Both the position numbers and the translations under genes were made by a program. A stretch of DNA of 41,777 nucleotides, from NCBI RefSeq assembly GCF_014859525.1, contig NZ_JACUUB010000019.1, positions 1-41,777 on the forward strand. Reading direction: 5' to 3'. The notes beneath the pieces were generated by a model that worked only from the letters and a program-made list of their open reading frames with translations, had not been told where the DNA came from and searched no databases. Source of the DNA: Marinobacter sp. (GTDB lineage: Bacteria; Pseudomonadota; Gammaproteobacteria; Pseudomonadales; Oleiphilaceae). This document shows, piece by piece, positions 22,738-28,024 of this stretch (within the stretch, counting starts at the first letter, position 1; every line of letters starts with the position of its first letter).

Positions 22738-22754
22738 AAGCGCGGTTATGTCAA
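22726..22754 (-). promoter_or_regulatory. sigma70 promoter of psrA
   Basis: On the minus strand a perfect TTGACA (22754-22749) lies 17 bases before TATGTT (22731-22726). Start would be near 22719, giving a leader of about 29 bases. The -35 overlaps the final codons and stop of the upstream gene. Confidence 0.65.
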
Positions 22755-23647
22755 GTACGCTCCACCGGCACTGCGGCCACCGATTGCCAACCGTTGTCGA
22801 TGGCAGCCTGGTTACCTTCAAAAAACGCCTGCTGCACACGACTGTATGCTTTTTCTGCCTCCAGCAGGTAAATCAGGTACAACCTCACATACTCCCGGCG
22901 AGTCAGGCTTCGGGCCAGCCCGCGCTGCTCGCTCAACCTGAGCAAATCACTGAACCGCGTGTGCCTCAGGACCGGGTTGTATTCCACCATGCGTGCACAC
23001 TGCCAGATCAGCCCTTCTTTACCCTCCAGGTGCTCGATGTGTTTGCGGGCATCTTTAAGCAAACGCTGCCTTTTGACCACCAGATCAAGATACGAGGGCT
23101 TGGCGGTGTAGATGTGCCGGATAAAAGGAACGCCCAACAGCAGAATAATCACAAAAGCACCAAACCCACCTCCGGCGATCCAGGCAGGAATAAAACCCGT
23201 CAGCCCACTGAGGAATATGGAGGCCGCCACCAATGCACTGAACACCCAGAGATCGCGGCTACGCCGTGCTGCTGCCATCTGGTAGTTATCAGGCCAGTCA
23301 GACATCGCCAATAGCTCGAAATCCATAAGCAGCACCCGGTCACACTGGCGCAACATCAACCTGAGCTTACGCTGTTTTGAGTCTGCCAGCGCTTGCTCGA
23401 TATCGCCGTTTGTCTGCGGGCTGGATTCGTCGCCGCTGCTCTGACCGGCTGATGCTGCCTGCCCTGCCTCGGCGGCTTCATCCGCAGGCTCGAACCCTTC
23501 CATGGTTTGCAAGGCCTCCGTTCGCTGGGCTGCATTCAGCGCAGATTGAGGCGAAGCCGGTATCGGATCGGCCGCGCGGCCAGGCCTCAATACAGCGCCG
23601 GAAGACGTGGCGTCGTCAGTTTTTTCTGATGCAGATTGCTCAGCCAT
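22751..23647 (-). CDS. unrecognised membrane protein with disordered acidic N-terminus
   Basis: I do not recognise this 298-residue protein. Residues 1-85 are rich in Ala, Glu, Ser, Gln and Pro and look disordered. Residues 86-130 are helical and basic, with QRKLRLMLRQCDRVLLMDFELLA split across two likely helices. Two membrane helices follow (about 133-152 and 155-177), then a charged helical C-terminal domain (about 185-285) with YNPVLRHTRFSDLL and REYVRLYLIYLLEAEKAYSR. Both ends are probably cytosolic. The start at 23647 has AGGT six bases upstream; an in-frame start at 23782 would add 45 residues reading through the region upstream of riboflavin synthase. The stop overlaps the psrA -35 box. 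It is read toward psrA and away from riboflavin synthase. Confidence 0.7.
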   Translation of the reverse strand: MAEQSASEKTDDATSSGAVLRPGRAADPIPASPQSALNAAQRTEALQTMEGFEPADEAAEAGQAASAGQSSGDESSPQTNGDIEQALADSKQRKLRLMLRQCDRVLLMDFELLAMSDWPDNYQMAAARRSRDLWVFSALVAASIFLSGLTGFIPAWIAGGGFGAFVIILLLGVPFIRHIYTAKPSYLDLVVKRQRLLKDARKHIEHLEGKEGLIWQCARMVEYNPVLRHTRFSDLLRLSEQRGLARSLTRREYVRLYLIYLLEAEKAYSRVQQAFFEGNQAAIDNGWQSVAAVPVERT

Positions 23648-23659
23648 CGGGCTACCTAT

Positions 23660-23723
23660 GTCGGCGATTGCTATACCCAGTATCGGCCTTTTAGCCGATA
23701 TCTTGAATGTCCGATTTGCCGAC
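23660..23723. repeat. nested inverted repeats upstream of riboflavin synthase
   Basis: An inner perfect stem TATCGGC (23681-23687) with GCCGATA (23694-23700) and a six-base loop lies inside an outer pair GTCGGC (23660-23665) with GCCGAC (23718-23723). The structure sits between the divergent membrane protein gene and riboflavin synthase. It does not show the conserved FMN riboswitch core. Confidence 0.4.
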
Positions 23724-23803
23724 GCATCACTGTCAGTCTTTCTTGGCAACAGCACCGGGCACCGGTATCCTTGCCCGATCATTCAGGGTTCAGGAGAACG
23801 GTT

Positions 23804-24427
23804 ATGTTTACGGGCATTGTTCAGGGTATCGCAAAAGTGACCGAGATCGTTGCAGCTCCGGGCCTGAGCACCCTCGTGATCGACTTTCCGGCCAGCAAGG
23901 TTGAGGGCGTGACCATAGGTGCATCGGTCGCCATCAACGGCACTTGCCTCACGGTTACCCGCCAGGACGGAGCCCGCCTCTATTTTGACGCCATGCAAGA
24001 AACCTTGCGACTGACCACGCTGGGTGGACTGTCGCCGGGTGACGCCGTGAATTTTGAGCGGGCGGCACGCATTGGCGATGAGATCGGCGGGCACCTGCTC
24101 AGCGGCCACATTCACACCACTGCGCGGATTGTTGAGATTATCCGGCCGGAGAATAATGTAACCTTGTGGTTTGAGATCCCTGCCGAGTGGAGCCGATACG
24201 TATTTGCCAAAGGCTACATCGCCATTAACGGCGCCAGCTTGACCATCGGAGACGTTCAGGACAACCGGTTTAACGTTCACCTGATTCCAGAAACCTTGCG
24301 CGCGACAACTTTCGACACGGTTGAAGAGGGCCAGGATGTGAACATCGAGGTTGACAGCCAGACCCAAACCATTGTGGATACCCTGGCCAGACTGGGCTAC
24401 GATCGCCCGTCCTCCCTCAGGAGCTGA
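23804..24427 (+). CDS. ribE: riboflavin synthase (alpha subunit)
   Basis: Riboflavin synthase dismutates two 6,7-dimethyl-8-ribityllumazine molecules to riboflavin. The 207-residue protein begins with the invariant MFTGIVQG and has two homologous lumazine-binding barrels: the first with VAINGTCLTV and HLLSGHIHTTA, the second with YIAINGASLTIGDV and FNVHLIPETL. The start at 23804 is fixed by AGGAG seven bases upstream and by the conserved N-terminus; the open frame upstream is not coding. It stands alone between divergent and convergent neighbours rather than in a rib operon. E. coli calls this gene ribC (or ribE). I see no terminator in the 13 bases before the opposing rlmG stop. Confidence 0.96.
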   Translation: MFTGIVQGIAKVTEIVAAPGLSTLVIDFPASKVEGVTIGASVAINGTCLTVTRQDGARLYFDAMQETLRLTTLGGLSPGDAVNFERAARIGDEIGGHLLSGHIHTTARIVEIIRPENNVTLWFEIPAEWSRYVFAKGYIAINGASLTIGDVQDNRFNVHLIPETLRATTFDTVEEGQDVNIEVDSQTQTIVDTLARLGYDRPSSLRS

Positions 24428-24440
24428 CAAAACCGACCCC

Positions 24441-25583
24441 TTAAAGGCCGGCCTCGAAGACGACAAAGCGCGGGCTGGAACCCTGCTGCGAAACCCGTCG
24501 AAAATAGCGTTTGAGCGTTCGGTGATAACCCAGGTGTCGGTTGCCTACCATCAACAATCGACCATTAGGCTCCAGATGCCGGGTAACGCCCCGAAACAGA
24601 CGCAAGGCGATGTGATCGCCAACAACCCCGCCTTCGTGGAACGGTGGGTTCAGCAAAATCAGCGGGTATTGACCGGCACCAGCATCAATGCCATCGCTGT
24701 GAAACGTTGTAGCCCGGGCATCCCAGCCACAGCGGTTCAGGTTACGCCGCACGCTGGCCACGGCCTGGCTGGAAACATCGCTGAAGTCCACGCAGATATT
24801 GTCTCGACACGCCAGGGCCGCCAGCCCCAGAACACCGTTACCACAAGCCAGATCGAGCACTCTTGATCCGACCGGTAGCGTTGCGACGGCTGGCGCAATC
24901 AGGGGCAGCAACTCCCGGGTACCGATATCCAGTTTGTCTCGGGCAAACACGGCAGGCATGGCCTCGACCGTTGCCGGCAGCCCGGGCAAACCATATCCTT
25001 TCCAGGCACCTTGCCAGTCCGCCAGCTGCGCAGCGCCCCGCCGACACACTAAAATCCGCGCTTTTTTACGGGCCGGCCGCACAGACTCGGTGATAACCGC
25101 TCCGGCAAACACATCCACACTCCGGTCCGGCAAGTGTTTGATCATACCGCCAGCGAGTAAACACCCATCCTCGGCCAGAACGCCATTCACCCAATGTAGC
25201 AGCCACCCAAGGTATTCCGCCTGTCGGGGAATGCGCATGACCACAAGATCAAACGGGCCGACCGGCGGGTTCAGCCAGCTTAACGGCAGCGAAGGTGCCG
25301 GAAGATCGGGGTTCAATGCAGCATTGGTTTTGAGAGCACCGGCAAGCACTGCGCTGTCTGCCACGGAACACGGCGCACAACCAGAAAGCCCCAGCGTGAG
25401 GGCACCAAACTGGTCATCCACCACAAGCACCCGCCGCCGACCGTGGTGCTGATCCAGCCAACGCTGCGCTTCGTCCAACAAGAGTTCGTCTGCCGCATCC
25501 CAGGCCCGGAGCGCATCACGTTCAACGCCGGGCCTGGAGAGGACAATCTCACCGGCTGAGCGCGCAAGCGTAGCGGTTGTCAT
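24441..25583 (-). CDS. rlmG: 23S rRNA (guanine-1835-N2)-methyltransferase RlmG
   Basis: RlmG methylates G1835 of 23S rRNA using S-adenosylmethionine. The 380-residue protein is a tandem of a degenerate N-terminal methyltransferase-like domain and an active C-terminal one. N-terminal ALRAWDAADELLL followed by LVVDDQFGALTLGL matches RlmG. The SAM site is VLDLACGNGVLGLAAL (about 240-255), and the catalytic NPPFH is near residue 310. The ending VGNRHLGYHRTLKRYF resembles the E. coli RlmG ending, separating it from RsmC. Two starts are possible: a GTG at 25592 and the ATG at 25583 three codons later; neither has a strong ribosome-binding site and I prefer the ATG. Its 3' end faces riboflavin synthase. 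Confidence 0.88.
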   Translation of the reverse strand: MTTATLARSAGEIVLSRPGVERDALRAWDAADELLLDEAQRWLDQHHGRRRVLVVDDQFGALTLGLSGCAPCSVADSAVLAGALKTNAALNPDLPAPSLPLSWLNPPVGPFDLVVMRIPRQAEYLGWLLHWVNGVLAEDGCLLAGGMIKHLPDRSVDVFAGAVITESVRPARKKARILVCRRGAAQLADWQGAWKGYGLPGLPATVEAMPAVFARDKLDIGTRELLPLIAPAVATLPVGSRVLDLACGNGVLGLAALACRDNICVDFSDVSSQAVASVRRNLNRCGWDARATTFHSDGIDAGAGQYPLILLNPPFHEGGVVGDHIALRLFRGVTRHLEPNGRLLMVGNRHLGYHRTLKRYFRRVSQQGSSPRFVVFEAGL

Positions 25584-25662
25584 TTTAGGCACTCTGTTTC
25601 GATATCGATGAAAATAACGTTTTTTAGGCTGTTTACTCTAGAAAATAGCCCTAAATTGTATT

Positions 25663-25677
25663 TGTTCACTCTGAACA
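25663..25677. promoter_or_regulatory. 15-bp operator-like inverted repeat upstream of rlmG
   Basis: TGTTCA-CTC-TGAACA is a perfect inverted repeat with a three-base centre, 80 bases before the rlmG ATG. It lies close to a weak minus-strand promoter-like pair (GTGAAC, 16 bases, TATTTT). I cannot name a regulator. Confidence 0.35.
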
Positions 25678-25690
25678 CCTTTCCGGTCAC

Positions 25691-25727
25691 GTTATCCGGC
25701 TCTTCATACCCGGATAACCGGTATTTT
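25691..25727 (+). terminator. plus-strand hairpin with T-tract, first of two
   Basis: GTTATCCGG (25691-25699) pairs perfectly with CCGGATAAC (25710-25718) around a 10-base loop. On the plus strand CGGTATTTTT follows, so the T-run starts a few bases late. On the minus strand no T-run follows. It lies between rsmC and rlmG, both minus-strand genes. Confidence 0.45.
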
Positions 25728-25744
25728 TCCGGACATTACCTTTT

Positions 25745-25768
25745 GCCCCTTACCCCAGGGGCTTTTTT
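25745..25768 (+). terminator. plus-strand intrinsic terminator, second of two
   Basis: GCCCC (25745-25749) and GGGGC (25758-25762) close an eight-base loop and are followed at once by six T. This is a classical Rho-independent terminator on the plus strand, yet it overlaps the last codons of rsmC, which is on the minus strand. It would stop a transcript antisense to rlmG, such as read-through from riboflavin synthase. Confidence 0.6.
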
Positions 25769-26835
25769 ATGGGTAATACACCGGCACCACCGCGACGAAA
25801 AGCCCGGTAGACGGTAAACCGGCGATCTTGCGCTAACTTCTCGACCGGGCCAATCTGCCTCAAAATCTCTCCCTCGTAGGGCAGAAAGCTGTTTGCCACA
25901 AGGCGCAGTTCACCACCCGGCTCCAGATGCCGGGCCACGTCTCTCAGAAATTGCTCGGTCATCGAGGTATCGGTTTTAACACCGCTGTGGAACGGAGGGT
26001 TGCTCACAACCGCTTGCCACTTCCCTGCCAGGCCGGCAATACCATCGGAGGCGTAAATACGCCCTTTAACGCCGGCTTTAATATAGGTTGCCTCTGCGCA
26101 CAGGACCGCCTGAGCCTGCACGTCTACACCGTCCACCATCAGCTCCGCGCCGGCTGAATCCGATCTGAACGCATGCAGCCAGGCACCGATCACACCCGCT
26201 CCACAGGCAAAGTCCAGAACACGGGCAGCCTTCAACGGCTTTTCAGCGAGCGTCTCCAGCAACAACCGGGTGCCTTCGTCCAGCGAACCCTCACTGAACA
26301 CGCCCGGCATTCCCGCCACGGATAACTCGACGCCAGCGCAGGCAATCTGACTCCAGCCCACCCAGTCATCCACCGCAAACGCCGTCAGTGGATGCTGGTT
26401 ATTGCCAACCCAGACCTGACAGTGCCTGGCACTATCGACCTTGCTCGCATCGGCGGCGATTGCCTGAAACTGCTTAGTGGCACCCGCTATGCCTTCTTTT
26501 TTTTCACCAATCATAACCAGCCTGGCCCCGGCGCGACCCAGATATCGAGCCATTGCCAGGCGCAAAGTCAGTTCGGCTCGAGCTTTGGGAAGAAACACTA
26601 CGACCGTATCGTAACGTGCGGCCTCTGATGCGCCGGCATCGTAGCCGTAACAGGCATGCCATCCGGGGACCTGAGCCAGCGTGCCAAACACACCGGCATG
26701 CTCACTCATCGCCAGCCCTGGAGTGGCACACCGTGACAAGACAGCGGGATCAGACACGCCAAGCAATGCAACCTGCCCTTGCAGAAGCTCAAGGTTGCGA
26801 ACGAGGACGTCGTGGGTGTTGGTCAGTGCAGACAT
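25750..26835 (-). CDS. rsmC: 16S rRNA (guanine-1207-N2)-methyltransferase RsmC
   Basis: RsmC methylates G1207 in the 30S subunit using S-adenosylmethionine. The 361-residue protein has the two-domain architecture seen in Rlm[14 protein letters not shown] in the middle and [24 protein letters not shown] match RsmC of E. coli closely. The SAM motif is [15 protein letters not shown] (about 204-218), the catalytic NPPFH is near residue 278, and the end has [14 protein letters not shown]. The start ATG at 26835 opens [11 protein letters not shown], like E. coli MSAFTPASEVL. It precedes rlmG in the same direction with about 165 bases between. The last codons overlap a plus-strand terminator. Confidence 0.92.
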   Translation of the reverse strand: MSALTNTHDVLVRNLELLQGQVALLGVSDPAVLSRCATPGLAMSEHAGVFGTLAQVPGWHACYGYDAGASEAARYDTVVVFLPKARAELTLRLAMARYLGRAGARLVMIGEKKEGIAGATKQFQAIAADASKVDSARHCQVWVGNNQHPLTAFAVDDWVGWSQIACAGVELSVAGMPGVFSEGSLDEGTRLLLETLAEKPLKAARVLDFACGAGVIGAWLHAFRSDSAGAELMVDGVDVQAQAVLCAEATYIKAGVKGRIYASDGIAGLAGKWQAVVSNPPFHSGVKTDTSMTEQFLRDVARHLEPGGELRLVANSFLPYEGEILRQIGPVEKLAQDRRFTVYRAFRRGGAGVLPIKKPLG

Positions 26836-26842
26836 GGAAGCA

Positions 26843-26877
26843 AGCCCGTTAGCGATGGTAAAGCGGGCTATGCTAAC
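26843..26877 (-). promoter_or_regulatory. rsmC leader with two mutually exclusive stems
   Basis: On the minus strand GTTAGC (26877-26872) can pair with GCTAAC (26853-26848), and AGCCCG (26869-26864) can pair with CGGGCT (26848-26843). The two pairings cross and share a base, so normally only one forms. The second ends seven bases before the rsmC ATG, where a ribosome-binding site would lie; no strong one is visible. Confidence 0.35.
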
Positions 26878-26943
26878 CGGAAACAGGCCCTGAGTCTGCT
26901 ATGGCGGCAATTCAGGGCCGGAGCAAAATAAAGATTAACCAGT

Positions 26944-26963
26944 TGACGGCGGCGGTGCCGTCA
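26944..26963 (-). terminator. weak terminator-like hairpin after the small orphan ORF
   Basis: TGACGGC (26944-26950) and GCCGTCA (26957-26963) form a perfect 7-bp stem with a six-base loop. On the minus strand it is followed by ACTGG and then a loosely T-rich run. It lies 19 bases past the stop of the 57-codon ORF and before rsmC. Confidence 0.4.
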
Positions 26964-26982
26964 CTAGCAACAGACGGGGCAA

Positions 26983-27156
26983 TTACTTGTAACGGGCAAC
27001 TGTGCCGACACGCAACGCGTCTTCCGGCGACATACCCCAATCTTCCTGTGGGCGAGCTTGTCTCGGCTTACTGTCCGGCCTGGTGTTTTCCATGGTAGCG
27101 CCGGCATTCCTGCGGGCTTCGATTGCGCTCAGCGCCTTTTGCATCAGTTCTTTCAT
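26983..27156 (-). CDS. small orphan protein, 57 residues, unknown
   Basis: A possible small gene in the 445-base gap between can and rsmC. From the ATG at 27156 it encodes MKELMQKALSAIEARRNAG, a likely amphipathic helix, and then a polar stretch with KPRQARPQEDWGMSPEDALRVG. There is no signal peptide or membrane segment and I do not recognise a family. A GGGGGTG site lies just upstream of the ATG. An in-frame TTG at 27225 would add 23 residues but has no ribosome-binding site. A hairpin follows the stop, and a large palindrome covers the start region. Codon use looks like the neighbours. It could also be non-coding. Confidence 0.4.
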   Translation of the reverse strand: MKELMQKALSAIEARRNAGATMENTRPDSKPRQARPQEDWGMSPEDALRVGTVARYK

Positions 27157-27209
27157 GGTCACCCCCATCGTTGCTACAGTTGCAACTGTATCAGACCCGG
27201 AGGTGACCA
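27156..27209. promoter_or_regulatory. 54-base concentric palindrome over the start of the small ORF
   Basis: A perfect 16-base palindrome, TACAGTTGCAACTGTA (27175-27190), lies exactly at the centre of outer arms TGGTCACC (27156-27163) and GGTGACCA (27202-27209). In minus-strand RNA the outer arm would pair with the ribosome-binding region and first start-codon base of the small ORF. The core alone looks like a dimeric repressor operator. Confidence 0.5.
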
Positions 27210-27235
27210 ACTGTGATGACGCCAAAGGTCAACAA

Positions 27236-27249
27236 GTGACGCTCGTCAC
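27236..27249. terminator. short palindromic hairpin downstream of can
   Basis: GTGACG and CGTCAC flank two bases; as RNA this is a five-pair stem with loop GCTC. On the plus strand GAATTTTT follows and on the minus strand TTGTTG follows. It lies 32 bases after the can stop and could be a weak terminator for it. Confidence 0.3.
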
Positions 27250-27280
27250 GAATTTTTGACCTATTTTGACATTTCCGGGG

Positions 27281-27958
27281 TCAGGTTTTTTGACGCCCCG
27301 AACGAACCGGACGCTCAATGAGAGCCGCCAGGTTTTTTTCGCGAACGCTCTCGCGTTCATCTGCGTTGGTAATCGCAAGACCCATATCCCGCAGCAGGCC
27401 ATCAGCCACATCGTACACAAACCCGTGCACAGTGATCTGCTGACCTCGACGCCAGGCTTCCTGAAGGATACTGTTCTGGCAGACATGGCTTACCTGCTCC
27501 AGCACATTCAGTTCGCATAAGCGATCGATCCGGTCTTCTGCCGTTGGCAGGGCATCCAGTACCGCCTGATGCCGATCTCGCACATCCTGGACGTGCCGCA
27601 ACCAATTTGAAATCAAACCAAAGCCTTCATTCAGCAGAGCGGCTCTTACGCCGCCGCAACCGTAGTGGCCGACAACCATGATGTGCTTGACCTTCAAGAC
27701 ATCCACCGCAAACTGCAAGACCGACAGGCAGTTAAAGTCGGTGTGCACCACCACATTAGCGACGTTGCGGTGCACAAAGAGCTCTCCGGGAACCAAGTTT
27801 ACAATCTGATTTGCCGGTACCCGACTGTCGGCACAGCCTATCCAGAGGTATTCCGGAGCTTGCTGATTCTTCAGCCGATCGAAAAACTGGGGATCACCGG
27901 ATTTGATTCCGTCCGCCCAGGCCCTATTTTTTTCAAGAAGATGTTGTAAGTGTGGCAT
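27281..27958 (-). CDS. can: beta-carbonic anhydrase (Can)
   Basis: Beta-carbonic anhydrase interconverts CO2 and bicarbonate in the cytosol, supplying carboxylases. The 225-residue protein has the zinc ligands Cys42 and the catalytic Asp44-Arg46 pair in GCADSRVPANQ, and His98 and Cys101 in GHYGCGGV. The region LFVHRNVANVV is also typical. The start at 27958 begins MPHLQHLLEKNRAW, like E. coli Can, with GGGGAG eight bases upstream; an in-frame start at 28021 would read through a strong stem-loop and is unlikely. It follows gdhB on the same strand with 66 bases between, filled by that stem-loop. Confidence 0.95.
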   Translation of the reverse strand: MPHLQHLLEKNRAWADGIKSGDPQFFDRLKNQQAPEYLWIGCADSRVPANQIVNLVPGELFVHRNVANVVVHTDFNCLSVLQFAVDVLKVKHIMVVGHYGCGGVRAALLNEGFGLISNWLRHVQDVRDRHQAVLDALPTAEDRIDRLCELNVLEQVSHVCQNSILQEAWRRGQQITVHGFVYDVADGLLRDMGLAITNADERESVREKNLAALIERPVRSGRQKT

Positions 27959-27972
27959 TCGCGCGACTCCCC

Positions 27973-28012
27973 GCCATTGATTCCTGTTCGGAATTGAACG
28001 GGAATCAATGGC
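27973..28012. repeat. 17-bp stem-loop between gdhB and can
   Basis: GCCATTGATTCC (27973-27984) pairs perfectly with GGAATCAATGGC (28001-28012). The stem continues inward through one T-G wobble and GTTC/GAAC to a six-base loop, GGAATT. It starts 12 bases after the gdhB stop and ends one base before the GGGGAG site of can. No T-run follows on either strand. Confidence 0.7.
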
Positions 28013-28024
28013 ATAACGCAATAG

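Noticed and set aside
23636-23803. Upstream extension of riboflavin synthase by 56 residues
   Set aside because: The family invariably starts MFTGIV, and AGGAG lies right before that ATG.
23648-23803. FMN riboswitch before ribE
   Set aside because: The conserved aptamer segments are not present; only simple nested repeats are seen.
25608-25817. 69-codon plus-strand frame in the rsmC-rlmG gap
   Set aside because: No ribosome-binding site, runs through two hairpins and into antisense rsmC; a non-coding explanation is better.
27219-27239. Seven-codon plus-strand reading frame after a strong GGAGGTGA-like site
   Set aside because: Could be a leader peptide, but no regulated plus-strand gene follows, and the GGTGACC is explained by the palindrome.
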